Below, one piece after another: positions 10,655-20,908 of a stretch of DNA of 64,000 nucleotides. The notes under the pieces were generated by a model. The model had not been told where the DNA came from and searched no databases. It saw nothing but the letters and a program-made list of their open reading frames with translations. Source of the stretch: Bufo bufo (taxonomy: Eukaryota > Chordata > Amphibia > Anura > Bufonidae); contig NC_053397.1 in NCBI RefSeq assembly GCF_905171765.1, positions 113,415,295 to 113,479,294 of the forward strand, written 5' to 3'. The translations under genes and the position numbers were made by a program. Position 1 is the stretch's first letter; each line of letters starts with the position of its first letter.

Positions 10655-10910
10655 CCGAGATTAAAAAGGAACTGCTCAGAAACGTTAAGTTCAGGCACGG
10701 GACCTAAGAACTAGGTTCCAGGAAAGGGGGTATCCTGACAAGACTTTAAGATCTGCTTACCAACATGCACAGGGGCTCACACGCACTGAACTTCTCCATC
10801 CTACCACACATGCAGCACAAAGATCACAGGATACTGTACGAATCATAGGGACATATGATGCAGCTACATCTCAGGTAAAAAGCGTCCTAGAACGCCATTG
10901 GGACACTTTA

Positions 10911-11501
10911 TTGATGGACCCAGATCTGGCCGAGGTCCTCAGTCCCCATATATCGGTGACTTTCAGGAGAGGAAGTAACCTGAGGGACAAACTAATACAT
11001 AGTCATTTTAGTCCCCCACAGAGACCCCACACGTGGCTTGATATACCCTTGACAGGCTGCTACAGATGCGGCCAATGCAGCTTTTGTGATCTCCTTACAC
11101 AAGGCAAATCTTTTAGTGGGGAACCGGCTGATTCTGTTTACTACATACGAGACTTCATCAACGGTCGTACGACTGGTGTAATTTATCTTCTCACCTGTGT
11201 ATGTGGTTTACGTTATGTTGGCAAGACTCATAGGAAATTGCGCAAGCGCATGTGCAAACATATCAGTGACATACGAAATAATAGGGATACTCACATAGCA
11301 CGACATGTACAGGCTTTCCACAATGGCCGCACCTCATCTGTTCGATTTATGGCCATTGAACACATAAAAAAAACACAAGGGGGAGGGGAAGGAGACTGGG
11401 ACAAACATATCCTCCAGAAAGAATGCTGGTGGATATTTACACTCAATACTCCTACGCCCCATGGTTTGAATGTGCAGCTAAATTTCTGCTGCTTTTTATG
11501 A
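10911..11501 (+). pseudogene. PLE GIY-YIG endonuclease domain
   Basis: The frame first shows a cysteine cluster (CYRCGQCSFC, about 11058-11087), the zinc-binding linker found before the endonuclease in GIY-YIG Penelope-like elements. GVIYLLTCVCGLRYVGKT (about 11173-11226) follows, the GIY-YIG core in PLE form, then KLRKRMCKHISDIR with the conserved arginines, and KECWWIFTLNT near the C-terminus. The domain nicks target DNA to prime reverse transcription. It is the best-preserved part of the element. It belongs to the same ORF as the RT upstream but is separated by frame damage at 10655-10910. Confidence 0.88.
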
Positions 11502-12332
11502 TTCCTTTTGATGCGCTGCGGCTGTGCGTACGCATTCACCTCTGGCCCTAGCTTCATTTTGATAGGGCTTTTAGTATCCCCGTTTAGGCCAAGGTTTTTT
11601 CTCCTGCCAATTAATACCCCATTCTATGGTCTGCTTTGAGGGTTCTTTTATTATTTCCCTCAGCACACATAAATTTTAAGGATTGGAGTTGTAGCTAGTC
11701 TTTCAATTGTTCGAGGCGCTCCTCCTCCCCTTTTCTTTGTTTCACCGTAGAAGTAACGCCCTCCTGTCTGGCTATTTATACCGTTGGTGACCACCAGGAG
11801 GCTATCCCTACATTGCTTGCCATATTGAGCACTTACCAGGCTCTCTACTGGCCTAATGTTACTGGCGGTCACTGTATCCTCTCTATACGTCACCATTTGA
11901 TGACGTTTTTGAGGCTACGTCTAAGCCTGGACATCCTTTTGGGTGCCAGCCTTACTGATCCGCCGGTACAAGTGTGCGCATGCGTGAATACGTCACTGCC
12001 AGGTGCCCAATCACGCGATTATGAAAACGCCGGCGCACCCTTTGAGGTCATCGCCTGGCGCCCAGTCACGCGAAGACGGTAAACGCCAGGAGCATGCGCT
12101 CCACCGGGCCCTTCCATATAATTCGGCTGTGCAGCCACAGATGCTGCCGGACTATTCATTTAAAAGGGACACCATCACCTTGGTGATCCCCTCTCCCTGG
12201 TTTACAGCCATACGCTGCCCACGGTCATCTAACAGTAAATGCCACCTCCTCTCTCATCACCTATTGATGGGGTTGAGGTGTTTTTTGTCAATATTCTTAT
12301 TTGGTTCTTTTCTGTTATGTGTTTTGTTTTAG

Positions 12333-13011
12333 AAGAAACACCAAAGAAAAAAGGCCAGCACAAAAATGAATATATAATTAATCTTTATTATGGTCTCAAT
12401 CCAGGACCGGAGGTAAAAATACAGATAAAATACAATACTGTGATGAATGAGAGACACACAGGAAGAAAAAACCAACACACACCTTGTCCCCTGAAGAAGC
12501 TAACGCGAAACGTGCGTTGGGGTTATCCAGTTCACCACTCAGGTATTTTATGCCATTAGTCTTTATACGGATGTTTTATTAATCTGATTTATGTACTTGC
12601 ATTTTGGCACTTTGCACTTTATCTACTCTTGTACTGTTTTTTGGATTTTTCATCCGGTTATACTATCCATGACTTTGCCTGTATTATAGATATCTGGCTT
12701 TTTTTCACCCATATACTATTTTGTATCTATACGATTTTATTAGCCTTGATATCTATTGACATATATATATATATATATATATCCTTCATTTATATGTTCA
12801 TTACCAGTGGTGTTGGTTTTTTCTTCCTGTGTGTCTCTCATTCATCACAGTATTGTATTTTATCTGTATTTTTACCTCCGGTCCTGGATTGAGACCATAA
12901 TAAAGATTAATTATATATTCATTTTTGTGCTGGCCTTTTTTCTTTGGTGTTTCATCTTACGTGCAGGCTTGGCACGAGTACTCACTTCTGTGAGTCATAT
13001 ATTGGTGTATA
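12333..13011. mobile_element. PLE-like fold-back insert with 14-bp target duplication
   Basis: A perfect 14-bp duplication (gtgttttgttttag, 12319-12332 and 13012-13025) brackets the insert, and the left PLE arm supplies the uninterrupted empty site. Inside, about 145 bp at 12333-12480 returns inverted at about 12812-12955, followed by a unique tail of about 56 bp. A hammerhead-like motif follows the first arm (12486-12523). Inverted terminal copies, a ribozyme and a long duplication point to a small or truncated Penelope-like element. An AT dinucleotide run lies at 12762-12782. Confidence 0.75.
12486..12523 (+). ncRNA. Hammerhead-like motif in PLE-like insert
   Basis: The motif reads CTGAAGA (12491-12497), a short stem II closed by GC/GC, GAAA (12507-12510), CG-TG-CG as a two-pair stem III, then TT at the U16.1/H17 positions (12517-12518). 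The flanking CCC (12488-12490) pairs with GGG (12519-12521), with further wobble pairs. H17 is U, which is tolerated in hammerheads. Stem II is very short, so any activity would be weak. Confidence 0.5.
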
Positions 13012-13079
13012 GTGTTTTGTTTTAGGTTACACCCCATTGCTGAGCCATACGCCTGCTTCTGGTAATATCTGTATGCCCA

Positions 13080-13130
13080 GTGTCCCCTGAAGAATCTAGG
13101 GACTCATATTGAGGAAACTCATCGGGACAC
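13080..13130 (+). ncRNA. Decayed partner hammerhead in right pseudo-LTR
   Basis: This is the homologue of the motif at 2210-2260. Core CTGAAGA (13087-13093), GAAA (13114-13117) and the outer stem I strands are kept. The stem III/cleavage part reads CTCATC instead of CACGTC, so the stem III pair is lost. The difference includes one CG-to-CA change of the kind CpG decay produces. Confidence 0.6.
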
Positions 13131-14157
13131 CCCTTTCTTTTCTTTTCTTTTTTTTTTTCATGTGTATAACTAAGCTTTTTGCCCCCGGATCTGGCACATT
13201 TTCCATTCATGCTCTGTATAGGGCCTTTTAGGGTCTTTAGAGTAGGATCAGTTTCCAGCTGGGGCCACCCCTTGCGGGGGTTTTTGGACCCTGTATTTAG
13301 GAGTAAATAGGGTGAACTAGGCCAAGTAGGGATTGATAGGGTTAGCTTACACTTACTATCCCTCTCCCCATTGGGCCTGATTAGTCACCCGCCAGTCCGT
13401 TTTTTGGTGCCTTTCGTGACACTTAGTTTTGCACCATTTTTTGGGAACACACTTTCCAAAATGGGGAAACAACAGTTTTCTGTCTTTCTGTGTTTGTTAA
13501 ACGGTGTGGGCACCCACCCAGCCTTTTGATGGTTACACTCGATGCTCTTGACGGTCTTTCACCCACGACCAGTTGAGCTCTGAGTCAGTCAATATTTGTT
13601 TGTTTGTCTGTAGGGGCTTCCTTTATTTTTACCTCTTAAATTATTAAAAGTGAAGTTTTACTTAGTGACTGCCCCCTTTCTAGTTCCCACTCTTTGGTCT
13701 CCTCATGCTGCTTTCACCACACCATTATGGCATAGGGCCACTCTGTGGACTTCTAATACTGTTCCCACTCTCCCTACTTCATGATTGGGCCACTATTTAG
13801 CCTTTTTCGCTTGGCTGACATCATTTATTTGACCCTTCCTCTGATCGGTCAGAAGAAAGTTAAAATGAGACGAGCAACGGATTCTGTCTGTGTAGAGCTG
13901 TAGGGTCTGTATAGTCCCATCAGAATTGGCTTGCGATTTTGTAGCTAAAAGCAGGAGAGGGTAGTGGGTACAAAATACAGAAGACTTGCAAATATTCAGT
14001 TCACGTGTCATCTCTGGTTTGGATCCATTCCTGTTTTTTTTTTGTTTTGTTTTTTGGCTTTAGCAATACTGATGGATTACTGACCAAATGCTGACCGAGT
14101 GAAAGCAGATGCCCAACAGACCGGATCCGGGGGGACTCTACTTGTATAAGTGTTTAA

Positions 14158-14890
14158 AGGGCTTCTGTCACCCCACTAAACCTTTTTTTTTTTTTGCTTA
14201 CTTATAATCCCCACACTGCGATTTATGCCCACATAATCAAATTAATAATTTTGGTCCTGTAGATTTTGTTTAAAACATGCTTTTAAAATATGCAAATTAC
14301 CTTGCTACCAGCAAGTAGGGCGGCTACTTGCTGGTAGCCGCCGCATCCTCCGATCCTAAAGACGCCCCCTCCGCATTGTGATTGACAGGGCCAGGAAACA
14401 GAATCGTTCTCTGCTGGCCCTGCCTGTTAGCATTCAAAATCTGGCGCCTGCGCCGCGGCCGTACCCGTCTTCAATCGGCGCAGGCGCACTGAGAGGCGGC
14501 CGCTCCATCCTCAATGCGCCTGGTGTAGATGTGACGTAAGGATGGAGCGGCCGCCTCTCAGTGCGCCTGCGCCGATTGAAGACAGGTACGGCCGCGGCGC
14601 AGGCGCCAGATTTTGAATGCTAACAGGCAGGGCCAGCAGAGAACGATTCCGTTCCCTGGCCCTGTCAATCACAATGCGGAGGGGGCGTCTTTAGGATCGG
14701 AGGATGCGGCTGCTACCAGCAAGTAGCCGCCCTACTTGCTGGTAGCAAGGTAATTTGCATATTTTAAAAGCATGTTTTAAACAAAATCTACAGGACCAAA
14801 ATGATTAATTTGATTATGTAGGCATAAATCGCAGTGTGGGGATTATAAGTAAGCAAAAAAAATAAGGTTTAGTGGGGTGACAGAAGCCCT
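14158..14890. mobile_element. TTAA-flanked fold-back MITE (Kolobok/piggyBac type)
   Basis: The ends are AGGGCTTCTGTCACCCC inverted, flanked by TTAA (14154-14157 and 14891-14894). Almost the whole element is a palindrome with arms of about 330 bp meeting near 14525. The hAT copy at 37655-37665 has the same surrounding sequence without the insert, a paralogous empty site that confirms both the ends and the TTAA target. It encodes nothing. Confidence 0.92.
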
Positions 14891-15389
14891 TTAATAGAAC
14901 AGGTTCTGTAGACATCTATGTGGAATCGGCTGATGATGGTGTAAAAGGAGTGCACTTCTTCTTGGGGCAAGTTCATACTTGAGTTATTTGGTCAGTTTTG
15001 GCAACGTGACTACCCAAGTAAGTGATTCTAAGAGCGACGCCTGTCATCTGCATGTCATACGAACTCACAGTATTATTTCACTACCAAAGCAGACTCCCTA
15101 TGCGTGTTACTGCAAGGCGCAGTGTTCTAAACCACTATAAAGGCTATCTGCAGCCAGGAAATAGACATTTTATAATGTAATTCCCCGCGAATAAATTCAG
15201 ATCAAACCAAATTAATTTTTTTTTTTTAATTGCCGAACCGGCAAATCGAATCTTTGAAAAATTTGCTCATCTCTACTTACCTCCTATGCTGTCTGTCAGT
15301 GGGGAAGTGGAGACTTCCCTTAAGGAATTTTTTTTACTATGAATAACACCCCAGAGGTTCAGCCCTTTACTTTATGGAACTGTCATAAG

Positions 15390-17247
15390 CAGTGTTCCCT
15401 CTAAGCTGAGCGGGTGGGCGGCCGCGCAGCAATTATTGTGGCCCCGCTCACAATTTTATAATGCCCGCTCACTCAGCTGTGCCGGCCCCCAGCTGATTCC
15501 CCTGTCTGTTTTGCTGGCTGACGCCGCCCGCCGCACGGTCAGTTCATTTACAATACCTGGCTGTGGGCTGCCGGTGGGCGGTGGCTAGTATTCAAATAGG
15601 GGGGCGGAGTTTTGGACCCGCCGGAGGCAGAGAGGGAGTGCGTGCAGTGCGGCGCAGGCTGAGGTCACGTCACGTCACGCTACGCTACGCTGCATCTGAG
15701 TACCCTGCGCGCCTGGCCGCCTGCTAGCTGGCGAGGTGAGGGCATATAAAAAAAGAAGTATGTACCCCCCCCTGTCCCACAGTGCTACGAATCCTCTGTT
15801 GTCCCCTGTATTACCCTGATACCCCTCAGTTATATAATATATCTGAGGGGTATCAGGGTAAATTATACAGGGGGTAATATAACTAGGGGTATCAGGGTAC
15901 ATGAGGGGAAATATAACTGAGGAGGGCTAGGCTACTATCAGACATTATACAGGGGTAATATAACTTATCTTACCCCTCACCCCTGTATTATGTCCCTGAT
16001 AGCCCTCCTCACTTATATTACCCCTGTATAATGTCCTTGATAGCCCTCCTCAGTTATATTACCCCTGTATAGTGTACCCTGATACCCCTTAGTTATATTA
16101 CCCCCTGTATAATGTACCCTGATACCCCTCAGTTATATAATATAACTGAGGGGTATCAGGTTAAAATATACAGGGCCGGGTAATATAACTAAGGGGTATC
16201 AGTGTACATTATTATACAGGGGTAATATAACTAAGGGGTATCAGGGGACATTATTATACAGGGGTAATATAACTTATATTACCCCTGTATAGTGTACCCT
16301 GATACCCCTTAGTTATATTACCCCCTGTATAATTTACCTGATACCCCTCAGTTATATTACCCCTGTATAATGTCCCCCATAACAGTGTGTGTTATCCACA
16401 GGTCCCCCATAACAATGTGTCATCCACAGATCTCCCATAACAGTGTCATCCACAGATCCCCCAAATTATTTTAAAAACCTGCTGTTTCTCTAGATGACCT
16501 TATGTTTATGGTAGTGGTAATAGAGTCTCAATGGTCTATAAAAGCAGCTACACTATTTTTACAGACCTTTGAGACTCTATTAACACTACTATTAACTATT
16601 AACATAAGGTCATCTAGACTAGAAAAAGCAGGTTTTTAAAATTCTTATTTTTCCCATTTAGGTGTTAGAGCAATCTAATTAAAGTTATGTTTTAACACCT
16701 AAAGAGAAAGAAAAAATAAATAAAAACCTACGGTTTCTCTAGATGACCTCATGTTGATAGTAGTGTTAATAGAGTTTCAATGCTTTGTAAAAATAGTGTA
16801 GCTGCTTTTATAGACCCTTGAGACTCTATTACCACTACTATCAACATAAGGTCATCTAGAGAAACAGCAGCTTTTTTTAATTATTTTTTCCTTTAGGTAT
16901 TAAAGCAATCAAATGAAAGTTATGTTTTAACATAAGGGTCAGAAACTGGGTTTTGTTTAGCCTCTTGGTTATTAGTTTTTCTATGTAAGTTCTCTGGAAC
17001 AAAGATTTTTTTTCCCTGTATGGTTTATATATGGAGAGCAATGTCCAGTGATAACAGAGAGGACTATACTGTATATTGTACGGGATGGTGCAGGGGTTAT
17101 ACTGTATTGTATGGGATGGCGCAGAGGTTTGTATGCTCTTTGAAGTGACAATTATCTTAGGTTTTCCTATCGCCCACATTTGATGGCGCTGTGCACAGCT
17201 CTGAGCCGACCCCGCTCAGCAGCTGCGAAGGCTTAGAGGGAACACTG
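15390..17247. mobile_element. Non-autonomous hAT element (1.86 kb) in the L1
   Basis: The termini are CAGTGTTCCCTCTAAGC and its inverse, with a perfect 8-bp duplication gtcataag (15382-15389 and 17248-17255). Removing it rejoins the L1 coding sense across the site. No transposase is present. The interior is GC-rich at the left and holds repeat arrays (15790-16380) and a palindrome series (16460-16930). Confidence 0.93.
15790..16380. repeat. Short tandem and inverted array inside hAT-N
   Basis: Blocks of about 45 bp built on ACCCTGATACCCCTCAGTTA and its reverse complement alternate in both orientations, with TTATATTACCCCTGTATAAT linkers. The array can fold into many alternative hairpins. Next to it (16480-16860), a block with CTCTAGATGACCTTATGTT recurs inverted and then again in direct order. 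Confidence 0.8.
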
Positions 17248-17249
17248 GT

Positions 17250-19113
17250 CATAAGGCATACATGAGGGGAGTTCTCATTAAACAGAGTAGTATATGGCGC
17301 AAGCAAAGGGATAAAAGACATCCAGAACACTATGCAAACCATTCAAAAGCTCGAGTCATTGAACAAACAGACCCTCTTCTGAGGCTCACTTAACAGAGCT
17401 CTCTAGAACAAAGTTGGAATACCTCATGTATGCGTATGTGAAATCCCTTCAACGTCTCAAATTCCAATACGATGCACAAGATAAATCTTGAGCGCTCCTA
17501 CCGAAATGGCTCAAGTCACCCCACAACAGGGAACCCAGTTTCTGTCCCTAGAGATATAGCTAACGCTTTTCGAGACTACTATTCCCGCCTATAAAATTCC
17601 CAGCCCACTCAACTGGATATATAAACTCCTTCCTGTATAAGATAAACCTCCCCTGGCTGCTTCCAGATCAATTGGATGCCCTTAACAAGCCAATATCCCC
17701 GAAATAATGGCGGTGATCCACTCGCTCCCTCTTAATAAGGCTCCAGGTACCAACTGATTTTCTTCTGTATACTACAAAAAGTATGGCCCTCTTCTCATTA
17801 ACCATCTCCTTTCTGTGTATTCTACAGCAATGGAATCAGGCTCCTTTCCGCCAGAAATGCTGGAAGCACTCATAGTGACTATTCCAAAGCCAGGTAAATT
17901 GCACTTCCAGACTACCAGCTACCGACCAATCTCACTGCGGAATTGTGATTTCAAGATCTATGCAAAGATTCTAGTGAACAGTCTCTAGTCAATAATCCCC
18001 TCATTGTTTTCAATAGATCAGACTGGTTTTGTATCGGGAAGACAGGCTCCGGATAATACCAGGAGACTCCTGTCACTTCTGCAACTTGCAGAAACCTCAG
18101 GAACCCAGACTACATTCCTGACGTTGGACACCGAGAAAGCGTTTGATCGAATTAACTGGCCTTATGCCTACTCGGTGTTACAGAAAGTCGTGTTCTCTGG
18201 ACCGATTTACTCGGCCATTTCTGCACCATATTCCCCCCTGGTCCAAAGTTTTTACCAATGGAGCTCTATCTACTGCCTTTCCCCTGACAGATGGCACTGC
18301 TGTCTCCCTTGTTTTTCGTGCTATCTATTGAACCCCTGGCAGAATTAATCAGTCGGGACCCAGATATATCGGGCATCACAGTGGGATCTAAAGAGCACAA
18401 GCTTGCACTCTTTGCGGATAACATTATTGTCATCTGTAACAACCCTAGGACCTCCCTTCAAAGAGTATTTAGCCTATTAGACAACTTTGGCCGAATCTCC
18501 TACTACAAACTGAACTTAGATAAGTCTCACAGCCTACCGGTAAATATTCCCCCTGATCAGCTGTTGCAGCTCAAAGACCTGTTCCCTCTAGATTGGCAAC
18601 AGAAAAGTATATCATACTTGGGAATTCAGCTAACCTACCCAACGTCACGGACGTTCCACACCAATTTCCACCCCCTACTCGAGGGACTGCAGAAATACAT
18701 CAGGGACATGAAGTCCTGCCTAATCTCGTGGTTTGGCAGGGTGGCGGTGTACAAAATGCTGCTCCTGCCCAATCTCCTTTACCCTTTTTAGAACCCTCCC
18801 TATCCAAGTCCTAGAATCTTTCTTTGGGAAAGCCCGAAGACAAATGATGGATTTCATTTGGAACTCTAAACACCCTAGAGTGGCGTACTTGACTCTAACC
18901 ATGCGTAAATCTAGGAGAGGACTGGGGGTACCGAACCTAAAACATTACTATACAGCCTGTCTACAAGACCAACTAGTCCACTGGTCTAGACCAACTAGTC
19001 CACTGGTGGCAAGACTCTGAAGACAAACACTGGATCTTGAAAGATCAGACCTCGCTTAAGCTCTCTATCCTTTGCTTCCCGCTGATGGGGATGGCATGGT
19101 GATTAGGTCTATA
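17250..19113 (+). pseudogene. L1-like ORF2 reverse transcriptase
   Basis: Translation in shifting frames shows an L1-type RT: SYRPISLRNCDFKIYAKIL, QTGFVSGRQAPDNTRRLL, TLDTEKAFDRINW (motif A Asp) and LALFADNIIVICNN (motif C), followed by the thumb and GLGVPNLKHYYTACL. The catalytic pair, normally FADD, reads FADN here (18411-18422), so even a frame-repaired protein would be impaired. At least four frame breaks are visible (near 17990, 18290, 18790 and earlier). In L1 elements ORF2 performs target-primed reverse transcription. The Tc1 element at 19116 interrupts the gene. Confidence 0.82.
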
Positions 19114-19307
19114 TACAGTACAGACCAAAAGTTTGGACACACCTTCTCATTCAAAGAGTTTTCTTTATTTTCATGACTATGAAAATTGTAGATTCACACT
19201 GAAGGCATCAAAACTATGAATTAACACATGTGGAATTATATACATAACAAACAAGTGTGAAACAACTAAAAATATATGTCATATTCTAGGTTCTTCAAAG
19301 TAGCCAC

Positions 19308-20066
19308 TGTAACGGACCTTTTCAGCAGACAAGGGGTTAAAATCAGTTTAGGCGATATGCCCCTTTCTGAGAGACAGGCACAGCTACTGCAGAACACCAA
19401 ACTCCCGAACTGGATACAAAATAGCACTCCAAACTGGAACCTCACGAATAGCTGCTAGCAGACGAACAGGAATCAGCTTACACTCCTGGCAATCAGTCTC
19501 TAACAGCATACAGGGGATCCTCCCAATAACGAGACAAGGCTCCGTGTTGAGGGTCAAGAAGTGGTCTGAGGTGCTGTAACACCCAGCCTGGTTTTTATTA
19601 CAGTTGTTGCAAATACAGGTCCGCCCACAGGGAGGTATAAAACAACCAAGCCCATCTGGTGTACACGCCCCTAGGGGACCAGAAGGAAGACTGGGACACA
19701 GGACAGATATGCAGCACTGCAGGATACAGAGACAATACATCCCCACAATGCATCATGGTTTCCTCCTCTCTGCCCTGGAGACACCCGAGGAGTAATCCAA
19801 TTATCTCTCAAGACAAAGAGAAATCACCAATACACATGTGGGGACAACAGAACAGAAATCACCATTTAAACATACAATGTCACAACCCTTTTCAATACAC
19901 AGACATTTAACATCCCAACATGGCACGAATTAGACCAGGAGTTCAAGTGAGTTCAAGTCCTTTGTGAACAAATGAGGCCTGGCTGATGAGAGGGCCCATA
20001 ATCCTGGGGCAAGAGGCCAGCAGCCAGGCCCCTCCAAAACCCAGTGGCGAGGTTGGTTTCGCCACA
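19308..20066. mobile_element. Solo LTR (759 bp) in the Tc1 left arm
   Basis: It starts TGTAACGGACC and ends TTTCGCCACA, flanked by a perfect 5-bp duplication GCCAC (19303-19307 and 20067-20071). The right Tc1 arm shows the intact sequence across the site. A clear relative is the solo LTR at 41982-42858; the shared part runs from the TATA-like GGTATAAAAC region through CACAATGCATCATGGTTTCC to the end. Confidence 0.92.
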
Positions 20067-20243
20067 GCCACCTTTTGCTTTGATTACTGCTTTGCACACT
20101 CTTGGCATTCTCTTGATGAGCTTCAAGAGGTAGTCCCCTGAAATGGTCTTCCAACAGTCTTGAAGGAGTTCCCAGAGATACTTAGCACTTGTTGGCCCTT
20201 TTGCCTTCACTCTGCGGTCCAGCTCACCCCAAACCATTTCGAT
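20067..20243 (-). pseudogene. Tc1 transposase C-terminal fragment, left arm
   Basis: On the minus strand this encodes SDLNPIEMVWGELDRRVKAK and continues through WELLQDCWKTISGDYLLKLI to KAKGG, where the solo LTR breaks it. The last codons (YFEEPRI, stop) reappear across the insertion near 19286-19302. It includes the final Glu region (NPIE) of the DDE triad but none of the earlier catalytic Asps. Confidence 0.85.
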
Positions 20244-20257
20244 TGGGTTCAGGTCCG

Positions 20258-20452
20258 ATGGTTTGGGGTGAGCTGGACCGCAGAGTGAAGGCAAAAGGGC
20301 CAACAAGTGCTAAGCATCTCTGGGAACTCCTTCAAGACTGTTGGAAGACCATTTCAGGGGACTACCTCTTGAAGCTCATCAAGAGAATGCCAAGAGTGTG
20401 CAAAGCAGTAATCAAAGCAAAAGGTGGCTACTTTGAAGAACCTAGAATATGA
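20258..20452 (+). pseudogene. Tc1 transposase C-terminal fragment, right arm
   Basis: This is the mirror copy of the left-arm fragment. It reads MVWGELDRRVKAKGPTSAK and on to VCKAVIKAKGGYFEEPRI and a stop. The two arms differ by few changes (for example SAKY against SAKH), so the inverted duplication is recent relative to family age, or was kept similar by gene conversion. It lacks the N-terminal DNA-binding domain and both catalytic Asps. Confidence 0.85.
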
Positions 20453-20589
20453 CATTTTCAGTTGTTTCACACTTGTTTGTTATGTATATAATTCCACATG
20501 TGTTAATTCATAGTTTTGATGCCAAACTTTTGGTCTGTACTGTACATCCCCTCTGTCCGCGGTGCAGGTATCTGTAACAGCCTGTAAAA

Positions 20590-20908
20590 ACTATTTAGAC
20601 GTGTCAACTGACAAGAGGACCATGAGTACAATAAAGGAATTCAAGAGTGGCCTGGATGTATTTCTGGAGTGTAATAAGATTACAGGCTATAGCTACTAGA
20701 GAGGGGTCGTTGATCTAGGGAGTTATTCTGATTACCCGATTGTAGTCGGGAAGGAATTTTTTATTACCCTAAAGTGAGGAAAATCGGCTTTTACCTCACA
20801 GGTTTTATTTTTTTGCCTTCCTCTGGATCAACTTGCAGGATGACAGGTCGAACTGGATGGACAAATGTATTTTTTCGGCCTTATGTACTATGTTACTATG
20901 TTACCATG
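20590..20908 (+). mobile_element. CR1-like LINE 3' end
   Basis: The last coding residues of a CR1-type ORF2 (sense around STIKEFKSGLDVFLE) are followed by a conserved 3' region (GAAGGAATTTTTTATTACCC, then GCCTTCCTCTGGATCAACTT) and a short TACTATGT tandem tail. A second, reverse copy of the same region is at 35979-36165. It is 5' truncated and inserted in the L1. The left boundary is approximate. Confidence 0.65.

Larger units (their letters stand above)
547..13688 (+). mobile_element. Penelope-like retroelement with inverted terminal repeats
   Basis: A reverse transcriptase and GIY-YIG endonuclease unit (about 8920-11501) is flanked by long inverted arms: 628-2650 on the left, and about 11940-13688 on the right in opposite orientation. 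This fits the pseudo-LTRs of Penelope-like elements, one of which may be inverted. The candidate target duplication is cactctgtggtctc (533-546) against cactctttggtctc (13689-13702), 13 of 14 matching; it lies in a tandem repeat, so chance is possible. Four later insertions sit inside: hAT-N 1004-2128, BEL 2715-8784, solo LTR 9129-9796 and a second PLE-like element 12333-13011. Confidence 0.75.
11940..13688 (+). repeat. Right pseudo-LTR of the PLE
   Basis: This 3' terminal region repeats, in opposite orientation, the left arm at 628-2650: the GC-rich inner part (about 11990-12332), then a hammerhead-like part (13026-13135) and an outer part ending gactgccccctttctagttcc. A PLE-like insert at 12333-13011 interrupts it. 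Confidence 0.8.
1..15275 (+). mobile_element. hAT DNA transposon, copy 1 (left end outside window)
   Basis: The window opens inside a hAT transposase C-terminus (1-242), followed by a tandem-repeat 3' region (409-546). That region resumes after a large PLE insertion at 13689 and runs to a terminal inverted repeat ending CTCATCTCTA at 15275. The 3' part (13689-14157 plus 14891-15275) matches the 3' part of the copy ending at 38071, whose complete left end begins TAGAGATGAGCGAA. The right target duplication would be cttacctc (15276-15283); its partner lies outside the window. The element interrupts an L1-like LINE that continues to the right. Confidence 0.8.
19116..20542. mobile_element. Fold-back Tc1-like element containing a solo LTR
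   Basis: The termini CAGTACAGACCAAAAGTTT are inverted and flanked by TA (19114-19115 and 20543-20544). Both halves encode the same C-terminal piece of a Tc1 transposase in opposite orientations, meeting near 20250. The right arm lacks about 68 bp near its terminus that the left arm keeps (about 19136-19203). The left arm is interrupted by a solo LTR (19308-20066). It is an internally rearranged, palindromic derivative with no N-terminal transposase coding. Confidence 0.92.

Noticed and set aside
547..13688. Giant composite DNA transposon bounded by long inverted repeats
   Set aside because: The inverted arms are better explained as PLE pseudo-LTRs: RT plus GIY-YIG coding lies between them, hammerhead motifs lie in the arms, and no DNA-transposon terminus or fixed duplication is seen.
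15790..16380. CRISPR-like array
   Set aside because: The blocks occur in both orientations, without regular unique spacers, in animal DNA inside a hAT element.
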